Origin: GCA-020343675 sp964462945
Lineage (GTDB): Bacteria > Planctomycetota > Phycisphaerae > Sedimentisphaerales > Anaerobacaceae
NCBI GenBank assembly: GCA_964462945.1
Contig: CAYWZW010000002.1
Coordinates: 62,001-126,000, forward strand
Length of the DNA stretch: 64,000 bases
Direction: 5' to 3'
Below the pieces are notes generated by a model. That model ran no database searches. It saw nothing but the letters and a program-made list of their open reading frames with translations, and was not told the DNA's origin. Shown one piece after another: positions 25,723 to 33,512 of this stretch (its first letter is position 1; every line of letters begins with the position of its first letter). Made by a program: the position numbers and the translations under genes.

Positions 25723-26958
25723 TTATCTTCTCATCATCGGTGGTCTTGGTGTTGGCATCGGCATCGGTATGGGCGAGTCATGGCCGGGCCTGACGTTTCG
25801 GCGATGATAGTGCATCCTGAGCTCTTTGGCCGCGGGGCCGGTCTGGGTGCGGGCGGGCAGTGTAATCTCGAATTCGAGCGTATTGGCGTCCTTCTTTTTG
25901 TAATCGGCGCCGAGATTCAGAGCCTTCTTGTCGAGGGTGCACGCCTCCATATCCCACTGGCCGGGAATGTGTTGAATCATCGTCAGTACGGCGGGGCCGT
26001 CCTTGAAATTCTCGATCTTGGCGACGATCTCTTCGTCCGTGTCATACAGGACAATCTGCGAGTTATTGTTGTTCCTGCGTATGTTGATTTGAGCGTCCGT
26101 CATTTTCCGCTGCGTGACGACGATGTCCCGGCTGTCTCCGATATACAGCTCCATCTTCTCGCCGACCGGCACGAGCCTCGCCATGTCCTCACCCAGAAAG
26201 ATCGTGCTTTCGTGCCCATCGTCCTGGAAGAGCCGTCCCTTGCCGCCCCACAGGGCAAATTTGCCCAGGCCGCTCTTGGCGTCGTTGACGATGCGATAGC
26301 TGACCGGGATGCCAACGTTCTGGTTCTCCAGCTTCTCCGGGTCCCAGACCTGCTGGGCGGAATCGAACTTCCAGACCTTCGTAATCGGCACCTTGTCGGC
26401 CTTGAGGAACAGCATCTGCTTGGTCTCCTCGTGGTCGATGCCCTGCTCGAAGGCCTCGCCGTAATCCAGCAGGACGCGGGCCTTCTCGAAATCTTCGCCG
26501 GAGAAGTTCCGCAGCACCAGGTAGCTTTTCAGATCGACGAACGTTTCAGGCTTATCCGCGATGGCTTTGTACGTGATCAGCCGGTCGATATTGCTCAGAA
26601 GATAGCTGATGCGGACCGTCTCGGCGTAGTCACCGTCGCTGCTGATGTCCCAGACCAGGGCGGCCTCGTTCGGCGGATAGCTGACGCTCAGCAGCGTGAC
26701 CTGCTTGGGGTGGTCAATCGCCTGCAGGCGGATCGAGTCGGCGTCGATAAAGACGCCCTTCCACGAAAAGTCCACGTTGTTAAGCCCCTTTTGCAGGGTG
26801 AGGACTCGTTCTTCCTCGATGAGCGTCGCCTGCGGATTGTCCAGGCGAATGACCGTCGCCGCCCGCTCCGGCAGCGCCACGAGCTTGATTCTCGCCTGCG
26901 ATACCGAACAACCTAAAAGCATCGCAATTGCCATGAGCTTGATTTTCTTACCGTTCAT
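25723..26958 (-). CDS. Secreted diverged DUF4139-like protein
   Basis: A 411-residue protein with a signal peptide (MNGKKIKLMAIAMLLGCSVSQA). It shares the plan of the other family members (IKLVALPERAATVIRLDN, LTLQKGLNNVDFSWKGVFIDADSIRL, LRNFSGEDFEKARVLL) but is clearly more distant and lacks the closing IGDIVVEPKLID pattern. Its C-terminus ends in an unusual Pro/Met-rich tail (SPIPMPMPTPRPPMMRR). The ATG at 26958 has AGGAGA upstream; the long frame before it belongs to the preceding gene. Third gene of the operon. Confidence 0.85.
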   Translation of the reverse strand: MNGKKIKLMAIAMLLGCSVSQARIKLVALPERAATVIRLDNPQATLIEEERVLTLQKGLNNVDFSWKGVFIDADSIRLQAIDHPKQVTLLSVSYPPNEAALVWDISSDGDYAETVRISYLLSNIDRLITYKAIADKPETFVDLKSYLVLRNFSGEDFEKARVLLDYGEAFEQGIDHEETKQMLFLKADKVPITKVWKFDSAQQVWDPEKLENQNVGIPVSYRIVNDAKSGLGKFALWGGKGRLFQDDGHESTIFLGEDMARLVPVGEKMELYIGDSRDIVVTQRKMTDAQINIRRNNNNSQIVLYDTDEEIVAKIENFKDGPAVLTMIQHIPGQWDMEACTLDKKALNLGADYKKKDANTLEFEITLPARTQTGPAAKELRMHYHRRNVRPGHDSPIPMPMPTPRPPMMRR

Positions 26959-26986
26959 AATGAAGTCTCCTAAAAAGTATCTGTTC

Positions 26987-29005
26987 TTATGGTTCCGGGG
27001 TAAATGCCTGCTCACGCAGGCCGTGATACGTTCTGACGGTATATTCGAGCGCCCGCTTGCTTGCCGGCTCGAGCTGCTGCTTGAATCGCGCGTGCGTCGC
27101 ATCGTGTTTTTCGTAGGGCACGTCCGCCTTCAACGTCCAGTAGGCTGTGCTGAAGCCGCGTGTGATTTCAATCTCTATCGGCAGCGCTGCCGTGTTGGTT
27201 ATCTCTATCTTCCATGTACGAATCTCGTCCCAGCCGGCGACGTTGCCGTTATTGTCGAAGACGTGACTTTCGGTCTTATAGTCCATCAGCTTCGGCTCGA
27301 CCTTCACCAATCTCGCCGGGCCGAGATTCAGCTCGACCTCCCCATCCACCGGAATGTATTTGACGCCCGTACCGCCGACGTAAGATAGATGCCCCTGCTC
27401 ATCGGCCCGGCCGTATATCTTCACATCCCCATCCGGGATCGGCGTCTGGCCGAGATTATGCTTCGTATCGTTTGCGAACTTGACGAACCTTATCGTCTGA
27501 TCGCCCCAGCGCTCCTCGTCATATTTATACAGACTTTCAACGGCAATATCCTCCGCCTCGAACGAAAGCAGCCTCTTGCCCCACTGGTTCGGGATCGTCT
27601 CGGCGCCCTCAATCGTATAAAGGAAATACTCACTCAGACCCTCCTTCCGGATTTCTTTGCGTTCCAGAGACTCTTCCATCAACTGCCGGTCAACCGGACC
27701 ATTCACGATGAACCAGGAATCCTTGTCATGGCGCCGCATTCCCCCGAAGCCTGCCGCTCCGCCAAGCCGGTCGGTTGGTACTGGACTGCCGTAGGGGTAT
27801 TGCCGTTGAGCTAACGCGCGGACCTGGTCGAGCAGGTGCACCTGGCCGACGATGAGGCGCGTCTGGGCGTTCTCGTAATCCTCGCCGGAGTTGTTGGCGA
27901 CCCGGACGTAGCCCTCCAGCCTCATCGACTTTTCGTCCTGCGAGAGCGTGCCCATGTAGAACGCCCGCCACGATAAGCCGCTCGTAAAGTACGTGATCTC
28001 GAACGGGACCCGGCCGCTGGTCTGCGAACGAATGAGCCAGCGGCCAAGCTCCCGCAGCCTCGCTGGAAATACCAACTGCTGTATGTCGATCTTATCGCCC
28101 TGCTCCAGCGGCTCTAAGCTCAGCGACGTCGGGTCAATCAGCGTATTGGCCCACATCAATTGCAGCCAGTTCCAGCCCGTCTTGAGCGTCAGATTCCGCC
28201 GCTCCCGCACTAACGTCAGGTCCGCCGAGTTATAGATCGTCAACTGCACCGTCTCCCGCCGCGGCAGCGTCACTAACTCAATAGCACTGGCCGGCGCAAA
28301 AGGCGGCTGCTCGGCTATCGGCTCTGACCGGTCCGCACCCGCTGTGCCGGCGGTGATTTCACGTCGCAAGCGTTCGCTTACACGGTCATCATCTTTCGCC
28401 GGAGCCATCGCATACGTGTCTGTTCTGACTTGTGCCGGGGCCATATCGCCAATCGGCGACGTCTCGACACCGGCACTCCGTTCCTTTAGCGTCGTCAGCA
28501 CCTTCGAACCTGCCTCCCCTTCTAAGAGCGGCTTCGGTTCTTCAGTTGATGCACTCTGCTTCCCTGCCGCCACCAGCATCTTCGAATCCTCTTCTGCTTC
28601 CGGCGGTAAACTCGGTTTATCACTTGATGCCCTCTGCTGCGGCTCCGGCCCTGCGGCGAATTTTTGTTGTTTCGGTGCCCCTTCTTTCAAACTGCCGATC
28701 AATACCACGAACCCTACGAGAAGTACCGCCGCAGCCGCACCGATCCAACGGTATCGAATGAACGCAACAACCTTTCTCGGCGCGGCTTCCTTGGCCTGGG
28801 CCAGTACCTGAGAGATCAACTCCTCGGATGCGTGCACGCCTTCCCGCAGCAAATCAAGTGCGGCGAATTTTCGGTTCAGCCGCTCCAAACGCCCCCGGCA
28901 TTCGGCACAGCCGGCCAAGTGCTCGGCGCCGGCGCTGACCTGATCGTCCGAGGTCAGTCGGAACCGGTACTCGATAAGCTCACGTTCTGTAAGATGATGT
29001 TCCAT
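26987..29005 (-). CDS. Anti-sigma zinc-finger protein fused to DUF4139 sensor domain
   Basis: A 672-residue protein from the ATG at 29005; a TTG at 29020 that overlaps the sigma stop is an alternative. An N-terminal zinc-binding anti-sigma domain shows His-x3-Cys-x2-Cys (HLAGCAEC, residues ~29-36), followed by a helix and one membrane span (~86-105, IGAAAAVLLVGFVVLIG). A low-complexity linker (~106-235) then leads to a full DUF4139-like periplasmic domain (VTLPRRETVQLTIYNSADL to the end), closely related to the secreted proteins encoded downstream. By family knowledge, the zinc finger holds the ECF sigma factor; the outside domain is the inferred sensor. Directly follows the sigma gene. Confidence 0.9.
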   Translation of the reverse strand: MEHHLTERELIEYRFRLTSDDQVSAGAEHLAGCAECRGRLERLNRKFAALDLLREGVHASEELISQVLAQAKEAAPRKVVAFIRYRWIGAAAAVLLVGFVVLIGSLKEGAPKQQKFAAGPEPQQRASSDKPSLPPEAEEDSKMLVAAGKQSASTEEPKPLLEGEAGSKVLTTLKERSAGVETSPIGDMAPAQVRTDTYAMAPAKDDDRVSERLRREITAGTAGADRSEPIAEQPPFAPASAIELVTLPRRETVQLTIYNSADLTLVRERRNLTLKTGWNWLQLMWANTLIDPTSLSLEPLEQGDKIDIQQLVFPARLRELGRWLIRSQTSGRVPFEITYFTSGLSWRAFYMGTLSQDEKSMRLEGYVRVANNSGEDYENAQTRLIVGQVHLLDQVRALAQRQYPYGSPVPTDRLGGAAGFGGMRRHDKDSWFIVNGPVDRQLMEESLERKEIRKEGLSEYFLYTIEGAETIPNQWGKRLLSFEAEDIAVESLYKYDEERWGDQTIRFVKFANDTKHNLGQTPIPDGDVKIYGRADEQGHLSYVGGTGVKYIPVDGEVELNLGPARLVKVEPKLMDYKTESHVFDNNGNVAGWDEIRTWKIEITNTAALPIEIEITRGFSTAYWTLKADVPYEKHDATHARFKQQLEPASKRALEYTVRTYHGLREQAFTPEP

Positions 29006-29016
29006 TTTGCTTCTGC

Positions 29017-29592
29017 TCAAATATCGGGCAGCCTCTCGGCCAGTGTTCTCAATGCCCTGTACATCTGCGTTTTCACCGTTCCTTCCGAGCAGCCCAAAAC
29101 CGCCGCCACCTCGCGGTAGCTAAGCTGCTGATAATAGGCCAGAACGAGCGTGGCGCGCTGTCTGGCCGGCAGCAGCTCAATCGCCTGCCTGACCTGCTCG
29201 GTCCGCTCGGCCCTGGCGACTTGCTCGGAGGGATTGCACGAATTATCGGACGCGACCATCGCCGCGAACTCGCTGCCGTCTTGCCCGGCACAATCTGATT
29301 CCTGATTCAGCGATACCACTTTCATCCGCTTGTTCTTGCGTACGCCATCGACGGCCACGCGCGTCGCTATCTTGAACAGCCAGCCCTTGAATTGCGGGCC
29401 GCGAAATGTATGCGATTTTTCGTGCACGCGTTTGAACGTCTCCTGAAAAAGGTCCTCGGCCCGCTCCCGGCTGCCGCTCATTCGTGTCAGATACCCTAAC
29501 ACACTATCTCCGTATCGGCGTACAAGCTCGCCAAACGCCGTCGAATCGCCCTGACGATGGGCGTCGAGTAAGCTCTTGTCGGTCTTTTCCAT
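29017..29592 (-). CDS. ECF sigma factor (RpoE-like)
   Basis: A 191-residue sigma factor. Region 2 shows DSVLGYLTRMSGSRERAEDLFQETF-type sequence and GWLFKIATRVAVDGVRK; region 4 shows LPARQRATLVLAYYQQLSYREVA then the helix-turn-helix VLGCSEGTVKTQMYRALRTL. It is the first gene of a five-gene minus-strand operon with the zinc-finger/DUF4139 anti-sigma gene next. A possible autoregulatory ECF promoter lies about 80 bases upstream. Confidence 0.92.
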   Translation of the reverse strand: MEKTDKSLLDAHRQGDSTAFGELVRRYGDSVLGYLTRMSGSRERAEDLFQETFKRVHEKSHTFRGPQFKGWLFKIATRVAVDGVRKNKRMKVVSLNQESDCAGQDGSEFAAMVASDNSCNPSEQVARAERTEQVRQAIELLPARQRATLVLAYYQQLSYREVAAVLGCSEGTVKTQMYRALRTLAERLPDI

Positions 29593-29668
29593 TCGAGGCT
29601 GCGCCCTAAGTCCCGCCTGGGGTGCCTTGCCGCCCCATCGCCTGAGCAGGACTTCATCTACCCTCTTA

Positions 29669-29695
29669 GACGCCTATCGTAGCCGCAGGGTTGAC
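29669..29695 (-). promoter_or_regulatory. Candidate ECF-type promoter of the sigma-DUF4139 operon
   Basis: On the minus strand TGTCAACC, 16 bases, then CGTCTAAG. The AAC(C)-N16-CGTC arrangement is the usual ECF promoter architecture, so the sigma factor may control its own operon. Confidence 0.4.
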
Positions 29696-30110
29696 AAAAC
29701 AGAAAGTAAATTCTTCAAAAAATCGCCGAGCATCCGCTCCGGAGGGGCGCGACGCGCAGGCGTCTCGAGCACCGCCGAGGGACCTATCCGAGCACGCCGG
29801 CGCAGCCAGCGAGAACGCGGTCGAAGGCGGTCGGCCTGCGCTCACAGCCGTCCTGAGTGGACGCGAAGGACCCGCGCAGGTCCCATGGGGATGGCTGGCG
29901 CCACGTCCCAAGCCCGTTCGGCTACGCTCAGAGCCTGCCCTGAGGAACTCGAAGGGGTAGACTCCGCCGAAGGACCCGACCACCGCTTCGATCAGACACG
30001 GATTAGCACGGTCTTTTTTAGACACGGATTTACACCGATTAACAGTGTTTTCTGGCCGCAGAGCAGATAGAAAACGCAAAGAAATAGTCGATTCTCGATC
30101 TTTGATGCTT

Positions 30111-30137
30111 GTCATTCCTGCGCAAGCAGGAATCCAG
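30111..30137. repeat. Short palindromic repeat, inverted copy of the 2418 element
   Basis: GTCATTCCTGCGCAAGCAGGAATCCAG, with stem ATTCCTGC/GCAGGAAT; related to 2418-2443 in the opposite orientation. Confidence 0.75.
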
Positions 30138-30249
30138 TTGTACGGCGTGATTTGAACCACGAAGAGCGCGAAGTGCCACGAAAATACACTTCATAAAGAA
30201 CCAAATACGAATTTTGACGCGGGTTTACATGAACGGACACGGTTTGATT

Positions 30250-30268
30250 TTAACCACGAATGAACACT
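30250..30268 (+). repeat. 19-base inverted repeat flanking the helicase gene (left)
   Basis: TTAACCACGAATGAACACT; its exact reverse complement occurs at 33494-33512 on the other side of the helicase-nuclease gene. Confidence 0.85.
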
Positions 30269-30509
30269 AATGAACACTCAAATTCCCTGGCGACATACGA
30301 TATACGAAATGCCAAATGCGGGCCGACTCAAAAAATGTACCGTACCCCTTTAATTGCCCCCTTCAATTCAACGTCAGGAGGTTTCCTAAGCAGGACCAAA
30401 GGATCAGCGAAGATTATCGCCAAGATAAAGGACAAACAGCAGATGTTCAACTGGCGCAACGCCCTTTACTCTCCTCAAGTATTAGTATTTCGCTTGTTGA
30501 CCACAGCGA

Positions 30510-33086
30510 TTAGTTTCTATGCCCCACGATCACGGGCTTAGTATACTCTGAACAAATGGCGTCGACCGACAACTTGTGGGCGTCCATCAGTTCTTGGATA
30601 TTGCGTTCCGATAGATCCTCGAAATCAACCCCTTTCAACTGCTCGGTGAACCTCTTCACATTGTTCACAAGTGTAGTCAATCCGTACTTTTGCAGCACTA
30701 CAACCTCATGAGTGAAAGACGTCTTTGTCGTGAGTTTCCGGGGCGGGATCACGATCCAGCGGTGACATTGAGCATCTTTGTACTGTGCATCAAACCACGC
30801 ACACGATCTGTTCATCTGTTCTGCCTCATGTTCCTCAATTTCGACCCTTTTCTGGTCTACCTCACTCTTGCATTCTACGAGGAGATATTTGTGCTCGCGA
30901 AGGCCCCACAGGTTGTCCGGCCCTTCCTTCCATTCTTTCTCGGGGCGCTGTGCTACAAATCCAAGAAAGGTTCCCAACTGATTGAAGGCATCTTCAAACC
31001 TATCTGCCTTTATGCCAAAGGTTAGGTGGGCAAGCATATCATCAACAACTAATCGCAGTTCTTCATAAGGCCTATGCTTCCTAATCCACTCGATTGCTCG
31101 TCCCATACGCTTGTGACTGATAACAACTATTCGCTCTATCTGCATTCCTGACGAGGGCCTGAGCAACGCACGGTTCTTGAGGTGTGCATTGCGCTGTAGA
31201 TTATTGGATTCAGTAACATCAAACGACAAAGTGTAGCGAGCCATTTCCTGAAGATACCAGCCACATTCTTCCTCATTGGTAACACAATCATTTATCAGGG
31301 ACTGAAGCTCCCTGACTGCGCCTTGCGAATCGCCACGCTGGTGCAGTTGCTCGGCCGTCAATTCCATAGAGAATATCTCCAACCCTGTTTTGGAGACTGC
31401 CTCGGGCTTAACAGATTCCATCTGTTCAGCATAGAATGTCTTCCATGTAGCATCTCGCCGCAAACACTGCATCATTACTGCCTTCAAAGCATCAGTGGGT
31501 TTAGAACCGTCACAAAGTTCCTCTTTGACCATATCAACAATCTTGAACCCTATCTGCATTTGCAATTGAGTTTGATTTGATAAATGTCCCCGCGTGTATC
31601 TGGATTGAACGCATTTCACAAGATCAGGCCCCGTGATGATGATAACACAGAAGTCCCGCTCTCCGCGTACGCTTCGGCCAAGTCCCTGCTCAATAGTTCG
31701 GGCCTTACGGATTGCTGTTGTCTCGCTGCTTGGGCGGCATGATTCTATGTATAAATCCACAAGGCTTTCAGAGTATGGCTCAGAATCAAATATCAGAAAC
31801 CGGCAAGAGGCATCAGGAAGGTCAATGCCATCGTAGCGATTAACAATCACAACAACATTATCTCTATCTCCCGAGCGAAGCTTTTCAATCTCTGAATCGA
31901 TGGTCTCGGCTTTTGCAACGATTGCACCATGAGCCTCCCAGTTGCCCGCATGTTTGAAGCTTGGAACCAGTGCAACCACGCCATAATGGCGATCCTTCAT
32001 AGGTTCGGCGAACCAGTCCACGATCACACCACGATCAAGTGATTCGTCGATTAGCGAAGGTATAAGCACCATTTTCTCCCCAGACCACTTCTCATTCTCA
32101 TAGGTCAGTGGCTTGCTTACAACTTCAGGTGCCAATCCTAGACCCTTCACTAGGAATGAGTCGTCAGCAACAGTCGCAGACATGAATACTCGACAAGCTG
32201 CATGATCGTAAGACCTGAACAGATGCAAGGGCGGCAGATAGGGAGCAATTTCAAGTGCTCCACCAGACACCACACACTGGCACTTGTCAAGCATGTCCTT
32301 CAGGAGCGGCCAAGCAAACTTAACCGCTTTGGCATCCGATCTACCAGAAAGAATGCCAGCAACTTCAGCCGTATTGCGTTGCCAAGCCCAATAGGGTACT
32401 GGAAGCATTGCGTCATACTTCTTTTTCCGAATATCCGCGAAGGTTCCAACACCTTGCTTCTCAAGTTCGTCAGCAAACAAATCGCGGATTCCTACATAAG
32501 CAGAATCGTTATTATCGAGGCGGATAATGAAGGCTTTTCTGATAGAGTCGACGCAAGCGTGAGCATCATCAATAACAATTGCGCCGACCTCTCGGGCCTT
32601 ATTCGCAAGACCAAAAGAAGTCAACCCATTGAATAGCTTTTGGACTGTCGTCACCAGTATAGACTTCCCCTCGATGAAATCAGTCGGCAATTCGTCTTCT
32701 GCCGCACATACCGACAAACCGAATTGTCTCGCTTGCTCACAAGTCTGATTCACTAGGAATCGGTTGGCGCACAAATAAAGGGCCGGTCCTTGACCTGCGT
32801 TCAGTTTTGACTGAAGCATCAACAGTCCCACAAGTGTCTTACCTTGACCTGTGTGCATCTTGAGTATCACATCCGTCACATCAGCGTATTTCTCATACCA
32901 ACGCTTCAGAACCGCTTCTTGTGCTGGGCGTAGCGGCCCCTTGTCACTGGCACGGTCAAGAGTGTCATACAATGCCACTGGATCCGTGATTCTCTTCGGT
33001 GTCCTCTTGCCTAATCGCTTGCCGAAATCAACCATTATGCCAAAGCCTCCAGAGTCATACATTCTCGCTTGAACTCGCTTGCTCAA
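30510..33086 (-). CDS. DEAD/DEAH-type helicase with C-terminal PD-(D/E)xK nuclease-like domain
   Basis: An 858-residue protein. Superfamily 2 helicase motifs are visible: motif I TGQGKT (residues ~79-84), motif II DDAH (~173-176), motif III SAT, and motif VI QGLGRSVRG. The middle ~550-690 is helical with no family match. The C-terminal ~150 residues show the PD-(D/E)xK nuclease pattern: PDNLW with Asp724, then YLLVECKSE with Glu738 and Lys740. A helicase with a restriction-like nuclease suggests DNA-targeting defence against phage or plasmids; this is inference. The gene is more A+T-rich than its surroundings, stands alone, and is flanked by inverted repeats. Start is TTG at 33086 (ATG at 33062 possible). 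Confidence 0.85.
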   Translation of the reverse strand: MSKRVQARMYDSGGFGIMVDFGKRLGKRTPKRITDPVALYDTLDRASDKGPLRPAQEAVLKRWYEKYADVTDVILKMHTGQGKTLVGLLMLQSKLNAGQGPALYLCANRFLVNQTCEQARQFGLSVCAAEDELPTDFIEGKSILVTTVQKLFNGLTSFGLANKAREVGAIVIDDAHACVDSIRKAFIIRLDNNDSAYVGIRDLFADELEKQGVGTFADIRKKKYDAMLPVPYWAWQRNTAEVAGILSGRSDAKAVKFAWPLLKDMLDKCQCVVSGGALEIAPYLPPLHLFRSYDHAACRVFMSATVADDSFLVKGLGLAPEVVSKPLTYENEKWSGEKMVLIPSLIDESLDRGVIVDWFAEPMKDRHYGVVALVPSFKHAGNWEAHGAIVAKAETIDSEIEKLRSGDRDNVVVIVNRYDGIDLPDASCRFLIFDSEPYSESLVDLYIESCRPSSETTAIRKARTIEQGLGRSVRGERDFCVIIITGPDLVKCVQSRYTRGHLSNQTQLQMQIGFKIVDMVKEELCDGSKPTDALKAVMMQCLRRDATWKTFYAEQMESVKPEAVSKTGLEIFSMELTAEQLHQRGDSQGAVRELQSLINDCVTNEEECGWYLQEMARYTLSFDVTESNNLQRNAHLKNRALLRPSSGMQIERIVVISHKRMGRAIEWIRKHRPYEELRLVVDDMLAHLTFGIKADRFEDAFNQLGTFLGFVAQRPEKEWKEGPDNLWGLREHKYLLVECKSEVDQKRVEIEEHEAEQMNRSCAWFDAQYKDAQCHRWIVIPPRKLTTKTSFTHEVVVLQKYGLTTLVNNVKRFTEQLKGVDFEDLSERNIQELMDAHKLSVDAICSEYTKPVIVGHRN

Positions 33087-33100
33087 GGTTGCTGTTTCAC

Positions 33101-33128
33101 ATTATACCCGTTGTTCCGGTTAGAACAA
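33101..33128 (-). promoter_or_regulatory. Promoter of the helicase-nuclease gene
   Basis: On the minus strand, TTGTTC then 16 bases then a perfect TATAAT (33106-33101), 15 bases before the TTG start, so the leader is very short. Confidence 0.55.
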
Positions 33129-33493
33129 GCACTTTTGGCCTTTCTATTTATCAAGGCGATTCTGACGAGGCAAATGTAGATGCTTTTTTTGAGATTTTTT
33201 GAGAAAAAGTGCAAAAGTTTCGCGTTCCTCGTGAAGCGTGAAGCGTATCTCATGTGCTGCAAATGACTTAGGGTGTCATAGAATCGGACGAAAAGGTATT
33301 AGGTTATCAGGGGATCAGGTAGCGGATATCAGGATAACAGGGAATCAGGAGGCAGGCCGGGGAATATCCAATATCGAAGGTCCAATTCCGAATATCGAAG
33401 GTCAAGAATCCGCGTAACCCGCGAAATCCGCGGTTATTGACTATTGCTCTGAGTTCTTCGTGCCTTCGTGGTAAAGCTAAAACCGTGTTTATC
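33129..33493. other. Patchwork of dispersed repeats, no gene
   Basis: No gene is seen. Four low-complexity repeat types follow each other: ATCAGG units (33295-33346), AATATCCAATATCGAAGG units (33360-33410), AACCCGCGAAATCCGCGG (33416-33434), and TTCTTCGTGCCTTCGTGG (33451-33473), the last being an inverted counterpart of the ACCACGAAG sequence near 30150. Confidence 0.65.
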
Positions 33494-33512
33494 AGTGTTC
33501 ATTCGTGGTTAA
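33494..33512 (-). repeat. 19-base inverted repeat flanking the helicase gene (right)
   Basis: AGTGTTCATTCGTGGTTAA, the exact reverse complement of 30250-30268. Confidence 0.85.

Larger units (their letters stand above)
29693..30509. other. Repeat-filled intergenic region, no gene
   Basis: Between the sigma operon and the helicase I find no credible gene. It contains direct-and-inverted fragments of common dispersed repeats: a GC-rich stretch (29740-29990) with CTACGCTCAGAGCCTGCCCTGAG-like pieces, CACGGATTAGCACGG and CACGGATTTACACC units (29995-30040), the palindrome at 30111, and ACCACGAATGAACAC units (30141-30280). Confidence 0.6.

Noticed and set aside
29666..30160. Frames of 160 or more codons on both strands
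   Set aside because: Composed of dispersed repeat fragments; no start signals.
30250..33512. Possible transposon around the helicase gene
   Set aside because: The inverted repeats are present, but there is no transposase, no target duplication could be identified, and the repeat looks like a dispersed family member.
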